Shown: piece by piece, positions 7,823 to 16,583 of the stretch | How the letters are laid out: every line of letters begins with the position of its first letter | How positions within the stretch are numbered: the first letter of the stretch is position 1 | Assembly: GCF_016185115.1 (NCBI RefSeq) | Contig: NZ_JACPOF010000029.1 | Coordinates: forward strand, 400,222 to 464,221 | Length of the DNA: 64,000 bases | Direction of reading: 5' to 3' | Origin: Polaromonas sp. | GTDB lineage: Bacteria > Pseudomonadota > Gammaproteobacteria > Burkholderiales > Burkholderiaceae_C | Made by a program: the position numbers and the translations under genes | Notes under the pieces: generated by a model | The model's input: only the letters and a program-made list of their open reading frames with translations | What the model was told of the DNA's origin: nothing | Database searches by the model: none

Positions 7823-9181
7823 TCAGCGCACCTCCAGGCTGATGCCAGCCTGTTTTGCGTAGGCTTCCAGATCGCTGCGGTTTTTGGTTTCGGTGACGGC
7901 AATCAGGAGACCGCGTTCGTGTCCGGCCAGATCCGCAGCAATCGGTACACCCGCAAAAAAGCCAGCGTCACGCATCTTCGCGCAGAACTGCGCTGCAGTG
8001 ACGGGCAGTTCGATGGCGAATTCGTTGAAATGCACGCCGCTGCGCAGCAATTTCACACCCGGAATCGCCACCAGCAACTCGCGCAGCATCACGGCGTTGG
8101 CGGCATTGGCTTCGGCAATACGCATGAAGTTGCTCTCGCCCAGGCATGACAGGTGAATGGCCGCGCGGATGGCGTTCAGCGCCTGGTTGGAACAGATATG
8201 GCTGGTCGCCTTGTCGCGGGCCACATGTTGCTCCCGGTCTTCCTTGATGAGCGCATAACCCAGCTTGCCATTGAGGTCATGTACGCGCCCCACCAGTCGC
8301 CCCGGAAGATAACGCTCCAGCGGTTTGGCGCAGGCGATGATGCCGACATAGGGGCCGCCAGCGTTCAATGGCAAGCCCAGGGGCTGGCCTTCGCACACGA
8401 CGATATCGGCGCCCAGCTTGCCGGGCGCTTCAAGCCAGCCGCACAGCAGCGGGTTGACGCAGACAGCCAGCAGCGTTTTATTTTGTTTGCAGACCTGTGA
8501 CAGCGCAGCCACATCCTCGATCACACCCAGTGCATTCGGGCTTTGCAGTACCACACCAGCGACATCGCCAGTTGCGACCAGCGCCGCCATGGCCGCCACA
8601 TCGGCGAGGCCAGTAACAGCATCCTGCGCCACATGGTCAATCGTGACACCGCGCGGCGTGAGGTAGGTGGCCAGCACCTCCCGGTATTCTGGCCAGATCG
8701 CCTGCGCCACGACCACACGGCGTTTGCCTGATGCAGAGCACAGCATCCAGCAGGACTCGGCGAGCGCCGTAGCGCCGTCATAGACGGAGCAGTTCACCGA
8801 CTCCTGGCCCAGTAAACGGCCAACAAGAACCTGGAATTCAAACAAGGCCTGCAGCAGGCCCTGGCTCATTTCAGGCTGGTAAGGGGTATAGGCCGTCAAA
8901 AATTCGCCGCGCGATACGATGGCATCCACCACTGCAGGAATGTAATGTTCGTAGGCACCACCACCCAGAAAACTCGCGTGCGTCAGCGTGGTACTGTTTT
9001 TGTCGGCCATGGCGCGAACATCGCGCATGAGTTCCCATTCGCTCAGGGCGGGGGGCAGGTCAAGCTCGCGGCGCAAACGCACCTGCGAAGGGATATCGGC
9101 GAACAACTGCTCTATCGACGACAGCCCCATGACTTCAAGCATGGCCTGTACATCAGAGCCCGTGTGGACGTTGTAGCCCAC
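7823..9181 (-). CDS. gcvPA: Glycine dehydrogenase (decarboxylating) subunit 1
   Basis: A 452-residue PLP-fold subunit without the catalytic lysine, which pairs with GcvPB to form the heterotetrameric P-protein. Recognisable stretches are MLEVMGLSSIEQLFADIP near the N-terminus, LGGGAYEHYIPA, YTPYQPEMSQG and the Asn/Gly-rich LNAGGPYVG. I set a GTG start at 9181 because it places the N-terminus (VGYNVHTGSDVQAML) in register with the usual family start (M-x-Y-I-P-H/N-T) and gives typical length; GGAG lies 9 bp upstream. In-frame GTGs at 9199 and 9223 are alternatives. The 142-bp gap to the upstream transferase gene may hold a promoter. Organisms with a standard glycine-cleavage operon usually carry a single-chain gcvP, so this pair may be a second, dedicated system. 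Confidence 0.88.
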   Translation of the reverse strand: MGYNVHTGSDVQAMLEVMGLSSIEQLFADIPSQVRLRRELDLPPALSEWELMRDVRAMADKNSTTLTHASFLGGGAYEHYIPAVVDAIVSRGEFLTAYTPYQPEMSQGLLQALFEFQVLVGRLLGQESVNCSVYDGATALAESCWMLCSASGKRRVVVAQAIWPEYREVLATYLTPRGVTIDHVAQDAVTGLADVAAMAALVATGDVAGVVLQSPNALGVIEDVAALSQVCKQNKTLLAVCVNPLLCGWLEAPGKLGADIVVCEGQPLGLPLNAGGPYVGIIACAKPLERYLPGRLVGRVHDLNGKLGYALIKEDREQHVARDKATSHICSNQALNAIRAAIHLSCLGESNFMRIAEANAANAVMLRELLVAIPGVKLLRSGVHFNEFAIELPVTAAQFCAKMRDAGFFAGVPIAADLAGHERGLLIAVTETKNRSDLEAYAKQAGISLEVR

Positions 9182-9214
9182 CGGCTTTTGCTCCAGCACT
9201 GAGTCGTGTTGTCG

Positions 9215-9323
9215 TTGGTTCACGTAATTTTCAGCTTGTTGGGGACCAGTCTGGCAGGGCTCGAAAGACTCTGGATTATAGGGTGAGCCCCCTCTGCCGA
9301 CAGGGGTAGAACAGTGCGACCCC
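9215..9323 (-). promoter_or_regulatory. Leader upstream of gcvPA with a TATAAT -10 candidate
   Basis: In the 142-bp gap between the phosphoglycosyl transferase stop and the gcvPA start, the minus strand contains a perfect TATAAT (about 9274–9279). The hexamer 17 bp upstream (CTGTCG) is a poor -35. This suggests a possible internal promoter for gcvPA–gcvPB–asparagine synthase–glnT. I looked for the paired glycine-riboswitch aptamer pattern and did not see it. Confidence 0.35.
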
Positions 9324-9878
9324 TCAATTGGAATGCCGGCCGCCAAGCTGGCAAATCGTCCACCAGAAAACGCGCAGATCCAGGCCTACAGAGGCGTTTT
9401 TGACGTACTCCAGGTCATAGGCCAGCCGCTGCTCAAAAGAAGCCTGAGAGCGTCCCCGGACCTGCGCCAGCCCGGTAATGCCGGGCCGCACGCTGCAGCG
9501 CAAAACCCAGTCATCAGGCGCATAGAGAGATTGCTGCGCGGGCACATCGGGCCGCGGGCCGACCAGGCTCATGTCGCCCCACAGCACATTCAGAAGTTGC
9601 GGCAGCTCGTCAATGCTGGTTCGGCGTATGAAGCGGCCCACGCCCGTGATGCGCGGGTCATTGGCCTGCGTGAAATACGGCCCGGTCGCGGCCGCGTCAA
9701 TGCGCATGCTGCGGAATTTCAGGATGCCGAAAGGCTGGCCGCCGCGCCCCACGCGCGTTTGCCTGAAAAATACCGGCCGGCCGCTGTCGAGCACTATCCA
9801 CAAGGTCACAAGCACAAGAACAGGCGACAGCAACACCAGCGCTGCCAGCGACAGCACGATGTCCATCAGGCGCTTCAT
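9324..9878 (-). CDS. Phosphoglycosyl transferase, PglC/WcaJ-type sugar transferase
   Basis: A 184-residue small monotopic phosphoglycosyl transferase that would start glycan assembly by moving a sugar-1-phosphate onto undecaprenyl phosphate at the inner membrane. One N-terminal re-entrant hydrophobic segment (residues 6–30) is followed by KFRSM and the catalytic Asp-Glu pair at 90–91 in SIDELPQLLNVL, then LVGPRP and RPGITGLAQV. It lacks the extra N-terminal membrane domain of WcaJ, so it resembles PglC. The start overlaps the aldolase stop by 4 bp (ATGA), indicating translational coupling. The sugar specificity is not readable. Confidence 0.92.
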   Translation of the reverse strand: MKRLMDIVLSLAALVLLSPVLVLVTLWIVLDSGRPVFFRQTRVGRGGQPFGILKFRSMRIDAAATGPYFTQANDPRITGVGRFIRRTSIDELPQLLNVLWGDMSLVGPRPDVPAQQSLYAPDDWVLRCSVRPGITGLAQVRGRSQASFEQRLAYDLEYVKNASVGLDLRVFWWTICQLGGRHSN

Positions 9879-10693
9879 GCAGGCACTTTCAACCCATGTG
9901 ACAGCTGACGAATCAGGCCCGCGACGCGAACCCTGTCCTGCTCGGTTTCGCCGGGCGTGCGCAAGGTGAGTTCAGCCTCTGCAGCGCGAATGGCTGATAC
10001 AGCGTCTTCAAAAGATGTTTCACCGCCGAGGCGGTTGAAGGTTCTCGACAAAATGACAGCCTGCGACCCCAGCCGTATGTGTTCGCCCAGCACATCGCGC
10101 CCCGGCAACACGCCTTCATCCACACGTGCAATGCCGCCAAAGCCCATGCGCAGGCCTTGCCGCTTTGCAGCGGCCGCCACGCGGTCCACATGACCCATCA
10201 GCAGGGGTTCAAACATGAATTTGCAGCCCAGCGACAGGTGCAGATCGTTAAGACCCACAAGCACCTCACAAATACCGGGTGTGCCCAGCCATTCGTCAAG
10301 CGATTCCAGCGCACCCGCCGTCTCCAGCAGGGCCACGATGGGCGCACGCCCCGCAACGATGCCTGCAAACGCCTGTACCTCGCGCGCGCCGGTGAACATG
10401 GGCAGCATGAGCAGGTCCGCGCCCTGGGCAAGAACGGCATCCACCTCTGCCCTGGTCAGCTCGGGCTTGTCGAGCTGCAGGGGATTCACGCGCACCATCA
10501 GCTTTGTCTTTTTCAGCACGGCCTTGATACGTCCCACGTCTTCCACATGATGTGTGCTGATGAAGGTGTCCAGGCCCTTCTGCCGCTCGGCCTTGCCGTC
10601 GCGTTCAAGGTCAACAAAAACCCGCATGCCCTCAAGCTGGTCGCAGCGCGCCGCCAGTACAGGGTCATTGGTGATGGTCAGTAAATCAATCAT
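9875..10693 (-). CDS. HpcH/HpaI-type aldolase/citrate lyase family protein
   Basis: A 272-residue TIM-barrel protein of the class II pyruvate aldolase/citrate lyase beta superfamily. Supporting stretches are VFVDLERDGKAERQ, the metal-site-like LLETAGALESL and GLNDLHLSLG. It starts at 10693 (MIDLLTITNDP), 28 bp after the flippase gene. Its stop overlaps the next gene by 4 bp. Family members cleave or form carbon–carbon bonds next to pyruvate or acetyl-CoA. In a glycan locus it may trim or build a keto-acid precursor or an acyl substituent, but I do not recognise a precise orthologue and give no substrate. Confidence 0.75.
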   Translation of the reverse strand: MIDLLTITNDPVLAARCDQLEGMRVFVDLERDGKAERQKGLDTFISTHHVEDVGRIKAVLKKTKLMVRVNPLQLDKPELTRAEVDAVLAQGADLLMLPMFTGAREVQAFAGIVAGRAPIVALLETAGALESLDEWLGTPGICEVLVGLNDLHLSLGCKFMFEPLLMGHVDRVAAAAKRQGLRMGFGGIARVDEGVLPGRDVLGEHIRLGSQAVILSRTFNRLGGETSFEDAVSAIRAAEAELTLRTPGETEQDRVRVAGLIRQLSHGLKVPA

Positions 10694-10721
10694 TGGGGGA
10701 ATTCGGCAAATCTTCTGGGAC

Positions 10722-12221
10722 TCACGGCGCTGCTTCGCGCTGTAGCCGGGCAAAAAGCAGCCTGCGCAGTTGCGGGCTCGCCAGAACGGCGCCTCCCACA
10801 ACCAGCAGGCCATACACACAGGAAACAATCATAGTGAACTGGATGCTGCGGCCAGCCCACATCGGCTTGAGGCTGACCAGCAGCGCAGCGACGGCCAGCG
10901 ACACCAGGCAGGGCAGCCACGGGAAGGCACGGGCTACGGTCTGCCGCTCAGCAGACATCAGCACAATGGCGACACCTGCCAGCACGCCGTTGAGCAGCCA
11001 CATCACCGCAGCACCCTTCTCCAGGCCCCAGTCAGGCATCAGGCCAAGGATGAGCAGCACTGCCAGAGCGGCGACATAGGCCCACACCGCCACATGCATG
11101 CGCTGCGAGATCGCCGTGACGGTCAGCATGACGGCGATCAGGGCCTGCGGCAGCAGCGACCAGATACCGATGGCGCTCCAGCGCGCAATCACCTGCAGGT
11201 GCTCTTCACCCATGCGCCCCCAGCCAAACAGCAGGCCGGCCAGCGGCAACGAGAAGGTGGCGATGATGGCGGCCGCAGCACAGGCCAGCGCCCATGCGAG
11301 TGCGAATGCCACACGCAAGGCAGCTGCGCGCTCGGGCGTGCCCTCCCCGGTTCGTGTGATCGCCGGAAAAGCCAGGGTGGCCACCAGCTGCACCGCCAGT
11401 ACCAGCGGCAGTTCCACCAGTTTCCATGCGTAGTTGAAGCTGGCCAGCGCGCCCTCGCCGCCCTGCGAGGCAATGCTGCGGCCCGCCAGCGGCAACAGCA
11501 ACAGGAGACCTGAGGACAGCCCGGCCCATATCCAGATACTGGCCCGAGGCAGGGTTAAAGAACTTGCCTTCACGACCAAAGCGTCTGCGGCGGCGAGTCC
11601 CGCGCGGGCAAACCGCAAACGCCAGCCCAGCCAGGCCATGCGTAGAAGCATCGCAAACACCAGAAACAGACCCAGGGCGGCAACAGCGCCCGCCTGTCCC
11701 ACCCAGGCGACCTCCAGCAGACCTGCAATCAGCACGGCGTTGATGACCAGATTTCCAGCATACATGCCAACAAAGTCACGTTCGTGTTGCAGGCGCGTGG
11801 TCCACAGCGCCGCGAGCATGGCCATGGGCAGGACCAGCGCACTCCAGGCCAGCGATGCCGCACTCAGGGTTTTCATTTCTCCGGCAAGACCGGGCGCCAG
11901 CGCCTGCGCCAGCACATCGCGCAGCAGCCAGATGCCCAGACCCACCACCGCACCCGCCAACAGCAGGAAGGCCGTCACCTTTTTCTGGCTGGCGTTCTGC
12001 CCAGCTGCGTCCTGCTGCGCCCAGTGCGGCAACAGCACATAAGCCAGAGCGCCGCTGATGAAAATGCCGACCAGCAAATCAGGCAAGGTGAACATCACAA
12101 TGATCACGTCGCCCAGGCCGGTAGCGCCAAACGCCGCTGCCTGCACCGACTCCCGGGCCAGACCCAGCACCCGGCTGAGCAGGAGCAATCCCAGGGAAAA
12201 CACACCGGCGCGAAGATACAT
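10722..12221 (-). CDS. MurJ/MviN-family lipid-linked glycan flippase
   Basis: A 499-residue integral membrane protein of the MOP/MviN superfamily with about 13–14 hydrophobic segments. The N-terminus (RAGVFSLGLLLLSRVLGLAR) and the following AAAFGATGLGDV and FTLPDLLVGIFISGAL are typical of MurJ. The start at 12221 follows the hydrophobic N-terminus; a longer in-frame extension overlaps the divergent lysS and is discarded. It is the first gene of the minus-strand glycan run, 28 bp before the aldolase. Either it is the essential lipid II flippase, or it is a locus-specific MurJ-like flippase replacing Wzx; the position favours the second. A check for a second murJ in the genome would decide. Confidence 0.82.
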   Translation of the reverse strand: MYLRAGVFSLGLLLLSRVLGLARESVQAAAFGATGLGDVIIVMFTLPDLLVGIFISGALAYVLLPHWAQQDAAGQNASQKKVTAFLLLAGAVVGLGIWLLRDVLAQALAPGLAGEMKTLSAASLAWSALVLPMAMLAALWTTRLQHERDFVGMYAGNLVINAVLIAGLLEVAWVGQAGAVAALGLFLVFAMLLRMAWLGWRLRFARAGLAAADALVVKASSLTLPRASIWIWAGLSSGLLLLLPLAGRSIASQGGEGALASFNYAWKLVELPLVLAVQLVATLAFPAITRTGEGTPERAAALRVAFALAWALACAAAAIIATFSLPLAGLLFGWGRMGEEHLQVIARWSAIGIWSLLPQALIAVMLTVTAISQRMHVAVWAYVAALAVLLILGLMPDWGLEKGAAVMWLLNGVLAGVAIVLMSAERQTVARAFPWLPCLVSLAVAALLVSLKPMWAGRSIQFTMIVSCVYGLLVVGGAVLASPQLRRLLFARLQREAAP

Positions 12222-12437
12222 GGCAGGGATTATCCGGCCTGAAAACACCGTTCTCGACCCATAAAAGCCAAACCCGTCCTGTAAAAAACTAAAATCAGTG
12301 GTTTGAATGAGATTGGTCACATTCCGGCGGGCTCCGCAAGCTGCCGGGAAATCGGCCCGCAGTTCAGGCAAACGCCCCGCATGACCCTGTCGTGCAGCCT
12401 TGCCAGCCACCTTCCCCAGCACCAAAAGCCCAAGTCC
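12222..12437. promoter_or_regulatory. Divergent promoter region between the flippase gene and lysS
   Basis: A 216-bp gap between two divergent starts that must contain promoters for both the glycan run and lysS. I see an A/T-rich stretch around 12275–12300 but no confident -35/-10 pair, so individual elements are not assigned. Confidence 0.4.
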
Positions 12438-13991
<1,554 letters not shown>

Positions 13992-14084
13992 CTCCCACGG
14001 TCGTGCACTTCGTGTCACTCCCTGCCCCCCGAGGGGGCCGCCAGCCTGCGGCCCGGCAAAGCCGGTTCCGCGGCTCGGACTTGC
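13992..14084 (+). repeat. GC-rich dispersed intergenic repeat, copy A
   Basis: About 93 bp beginning at the lysS stop codon. It shares with copies B and C the core CTGCCCCCCGAGGGGGCCGC and then CTGCGGCC/CTGGCAAAGCC followed by AGTTCCGCGG. It also shares with copy C the outer CCCACGGTCG…CACT…CGTGT flank. The CCCCC–GGGGG and GGCTTTGCC-type inversions could form stem-loops. Copies A and C each sit immediately after a stop codon on the sense strand, hinting at a transcript-end function. Confidence 0.75.
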
Positions 14085-14100
14085 TTTAGGGCTTCGTTGG

Positions 14101-14616
14101 ATGACTGTTCTCAAATACCTCACCGCCTACCCCGCCAGCCTGCAGCAACAGGTGCAGCAACTGCTGGACCAGGGCAGGCTGGGCGAGATGCTGCTCAAAA
14201 AGTACCCGCAAGCGCATGGCGTGCGCACGGACAAGGCGCTCTACGACTACGTGATGGCGCTGAAAAGCGACTACCTGCGCAGCTCGGAGCCGCTGTCGAA
14301 AGTGGCTTTTGACAGCAAGCTGCATGTGATCGCCCATGCGCTGGGCACGCACACCACCGTCTCGCGGGTGCAGGGGAACAAGCTCAAGGCCAAGCGTGAG
14401 ATCCGGGTGGCGACGCTGTTCCGGGAAGGGCCGGAAGAGTTCTTGCGGATGATTGCGGTGCATGAACTGGCCCACATCAAGGAGAGGGCCCACGACAAGG
14501 CTTTCTACCAGCTGTGCGCGCACATGGAGCCCAACTACCACCAGTACGAGTTCGACCTGCGTGTTTACCTGACGCACCTGGATGTGGCGGGCAAGCTGGC
14601 CTGGCCGTCGCCCTGA
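14101..14616 (+). CDS. YgjP-like (WLM/DUF45) zinc metalloprotease
   Basis: A 171-residue soluble protein with the gluzincin-like motif HELAHIKERAHDKAF at about 120–134: HExxH gives two zinc ligands and the catalytic Glu, and the downstream H completes the YgjP/WLM pattern, followed by LCAHMEPNY. No signal peptide is seen, so it should be cytoplasmic. Members of the YgjP family have no firmly assigned substrate. It is transcribed with the same polarity as lysS but separated from it by the GC-rich repeat; it converges on nagZ. Confidence 0.85.
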   Translation: MTVLKYLTAYPASLQQQVQQLLDQGRLGEMLLKKYPQAHGVRTDKALYDYVMALKSDYLRSSEPLSKVAFDSKLHVIAHALGTHTTVSRVQGNKLKAKREIRVATLFREGPEEFLRMIAVHELAHIKERAHDKAFYQLCAHMEPNYHQYEFDLRVYLTHLDVAGKLAWPSP

Positions 14617-14654
14617 ACGCACTCAGGAAGCACCTAAAGGGTTAAAAAAGGTCG

Positions 14655-14709
14655 AAAGTTAATATACAAGTTAACAATTTAACCCAAAGTTAACTTCCAT
14701 ATTAACTTT
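14655..14709. repeat. 55-bp AT-rich nested palindrome
   Basis: Two 21-bp arms (14655–14675 and 14689–14709) are inverted copies matching at 19 of 21 positions, around a 13-bp spacer. Each arm contains GTTAAC and AAAGTTAATAT. It lies in the gap between two convergent genes. It is not followed by a T-tract, so a terminator is unlikely; it may be a mobile palindromic unit or a protein-binding site. Confidence 0.8.
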
Positions 14710-14747
14710 TCAGGATTTTGGCGTGTTCAAGGCTCAAAAATCCGCCC

Positions 14748-14771
14748 AAAATAGCCAAAAAAGGCTATTTT
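14748..14771. terminator. Bidirectional terminator between the ygjP-like gene and nagZ
   Basis: A perfect 9-bp inverted repeat, AAAATAGCC then six A then GGCTATTTT. It gives a stem with a U-tract on either strand, as expected between convergent genes. Confidence 0.7.
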
Positions 14772-14780
14772 CAGGCATAA

Positions 14781-14837
14781 AATCGGCTGCAAGCCAATAA
14801 ATACGCACGTGAGCAGCTACTGAATTAATAGCAGATT
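14781..14837 (+). repeat. Dispersed intergenic repeat type 2, copy 1
   Basis: About 57 bp matching 38523–38580 closely. Shared blocks include CCAATAAA, ACG, CGTGAGCAGCTAC and AATAATAGCA/TTAATAGCA. Both copies have the same orientation, both lie between convergent gene pairs and both follow a terminator-like hairpin. I associate this sequence type with intergenic repeats of Comamonadaceae from memory of such genomes. Confidence 0.7.
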
Positions 14838-14879
14838 GGACCCATAAACGTCAACCAACCCACCCCAGTTCAGCCCAAT

Positions 14880-15938
14880 TCACGGCAGCAAACCCATCGC
14901 GTGCATATAGGCGGGCTGCAGCATCAGGCTGTCCCAATCCTGGCCGGGCGTGGTGGGCAGCAGGTCAAGGCGGCGCATTTCACTGGACTCCAGCGCCTCC
15001 CAGTGGCCCTTGAGCAGTGATTCGGCCATGCCGTCCAGCAGTTCATCCACCGCTTTCCCATCACCTACGGACTGGTTGCAGAGCAGCACCATGTCGCAGC
15101 CGGCGTTGAGCGCGGTCACTGCCGCCTGGGTGTAGCTGACTTCCTTGCCGTCGATGATGCGGGCGCCGGCCATGCTGAGGTCGTCGCTGAAAATCGCGCC
15201 GCCAAAACCCAGCTGGCCGCGCAGGATAAAGGTCAACCACTGCTCGGAGAAACCGGCCGGGCGGCTGTCGACCTTGGGGTAGATCACGTGTGCGGGCATC
15301 ACGCTGGTCAGCGTGGTGTTCAGCCACTCATACGGCGCGGCATCGTCGGCCAGGATGGCTTTCAGGCTGCGTTTGTCAACCGGGATGTCGGTGTGTGAGT
15401 CGGCCTTCACAAAACCGTGGCCAGGGAAGTGTTTGCCGCAGTTGGTCATGCCCGCCTGCAGCAGGCCGTGCATGAGGCTTTTGGCGAGGATGCTGACAAC
15501 GCGCGGGTCGCGGCCAAAGGCGCGGTCGCCTATGACTGAGCTTTCGCCGTAGTCCAGATCAAGCACGGGCGTGAAGCTGAAATCGACACCGCAAGAGCGG
15601 AGCTCGGCCGCCAGCACATAACCACAAGCGGTCGCCGCATTGGTGGCGGCCATCTGGTCTTTCATCCACAGCTCGCCTAAAGCGCGCATGGGCGGCAGAT
15701 GCGTGAAGCCGTCATTGCGAAAGCGCTGCACGCGGCCCCCTTCGTGGTCAACACAGATGAGCAGGTCCTTGCGTATGCCCTTGATCTCGGCGCACAGCGC
15801 GGTGAGCTGGCGGCGGTTTTCCCAGTTGCGGCCAAACAAAATGATGCCGCCGGTGAGCGGGTTCTTCAGGCGCTTGCGGTCGGTCTTGCTGAGTTCAAGG
15901 CCGGCGATGTCGATAATGAGGGGGGCGTGCTGGGTCAT
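14880..15938 (-). CDS. nagZ: Beta-N-acetylhexosaminidase
   Basis: A 352-residue GH3 enzyme of cytoplasmic peptidoglycan recycling that removes GlcNAc from GlcNAc-anhydroMurNAc-peptides. The signature KHFPGHGFVKADSHTDIP carries the His/Asp dyad loop, and SDDLSMAGA contains the nucleophile Asp. No signal peptide, as expected. It is the last gene of the minus-strand housekeeping run, 35 bp after acpS. The start MTQHAPLIIDIAG is at the usual position. Confidence 0.95.
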   Translation of the reverse strand: MTQHAPLIIDIAGLELSKTDRKRLKNPLTGGIILFGRNWENRRQLTALCAEIKGIRKDLLICVDHEGGRVQRFRNDGFTHLPPMRALGELWMKDQMAATNAATACGYVLAAELRSCGVDFSFTPVLDLDYGESSVIGDRAFGRDPRVVSILAKSLMHGLLQAGMTNCGKHFPGHGFVKADSHTDIPVDKRSLKAILADDAAPYEWLNTTLTSVMPAHVIYPKVDSRPAGFSEQWLTFILRGQLGFGGAIFSDDLSMAGARIIDGKEVSYTQAAVTALNAGCDMVLLCNQSVGDGKAVDELLDGMAESLLKGHWEALESSEMRRLDLLPTTPGQDWDSLMLQPAYMHAMGLLP

Positions 15939-15973
15939 GGGTGTTTGCGAATGTCCGGGTACAAAGGTAAAAG

Positions 15974-16372
15974 TCAGGGAACGTTTTTCTCTACTACAAC
16001 AAAGCTGGCGGCGTAATCGGTCTCGTCGGTCACGCTCACATGGGCGCTGAGCCGGCGCTCTTCAAACCAGGCCTTGAGCGCACCGTGCAACACAATTTCG
16101 GGCTTGCCGCTGGGCGCCTTGGCGATCTCGCAGGTGCGCCAGGTCATGGGCATGCGCATGCCGGTGCCTATGGCCTTGCTGAAGGCTTCCTTGGCTGAAA
16201 AGCGCGTGGCCAGGTAGCTGACACCCCGATCCGGCCAGCGCGCGCTGCGGGCCTTCCAGGTGGCGAGTTCGCCGTCACTCAATATTTTTTTGGCAAAGCG
16301 TTCGCCATGGCGGTTCAGGCTGTCGCGGATGCGGCGTATGTCGCAAATGTCCGTGCCTATCCCGTAAATCAC
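15974..16372 (-). CDS. acpS: Holo-[acyl-carrier-protein] synthase
   Basis: A 132-residue 4'-phosphopantetheinyl transferase that loads acyl carrier protein, whose gene acpP is in this window. [12 protein letters not shown] holds the Mg-binding Asp and [13 protein letters not shown] the metal-binding Glu and catalytic Lys. I use a GTG start at 16372 (VIYGIGTDI), which gives normal length. The open frame continues upstream to 16483, but that part lies inside the palindromic element at 16391–16490 and shows no AcpS homology. Confidence 0.93.
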   Translation of the reverse strand: MIYGIGTDICDIRRIRDSLNRHGERFAKKILSDGELATWKARSARWPDRGVSYLATRFSAKEAFSKAIGTGMRMPMTWRTCEIAKAPSGKPEIVLHGALKAWFEERRLSAHVSVTDETDYAASFVVVEKNVP

Positions 16373-16390
16373 TTGGATATGGCCCCCACG

Positions 16391-16490
16391 CAGGTTTTTG
16401 GGGTCAGAGCCCAAATTCGCCAAACCTGTGGCAAGCCACAGTAGCAGTGCAAGCACTGCTGCGAAATTGGTGTCTGACCCCAATAACCTG
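16391..16490. mobile_element. 100-bp palindromic MITE-like element
   Basis: The ends are 30-bp terminal inverted repeats (16391–16420 and 16461–16490) matching at 26 of 30 positions, starting CAGGTT and containing TTGGGGTCAGA. Inside are two perfect hairpins with AA loops: CTGTGGC/GCCACAG (16426–16441) and AGCAGTGC/GCACTGCT (16443–16460). There is no coding capacity, so it would need a transposase in trans. GGGGTCAGA-type ends recall the short palindromes associated with REP-associated tyrosine transposases. It interrupts GC-rich repeat copy B. Confidence 0.75.
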
Positions 16491-16554
16491 CTGCCCCCCG
16501 AGGGGGCCGCTGCGCCTGCGGCCTGGCAAAGCCAGTTCCGCGGCCCCTGCTTGC
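16491..16554 (+). repeat. GC-rich dispersed intergenic repeat, copy B (interrupted)
   Basis: Contains the shared core CTGCCCCCCGAGGGGGCCGC and CTGCGGCCTGGCAAAGCC, matching copy C almost exactly. The first part of the repeat (CCCCCACG, 16383–16390) lies on the other side of the palindromic element, so copy B appears split by that insertion. It sits between pdxJ and acpS. Confidence 0.7.
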
Positions 16555-16583
16555 AAAGAAAATTTTTATCTTTGTAAAAGTCA

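Noticed and set aside
9182..9323. Glycine riboswitch before gcvPA
   Set aside because: The paired aptamer pattern expected for glycine riboswitches was not visible by eye; a covariance search would be decisive.
16373..16483. N-terminal extension of acpS
   Set aside because: It is encoded by the palindromic element and is not present in AcpS proteins; the GTG at 16372 gives the normal length.
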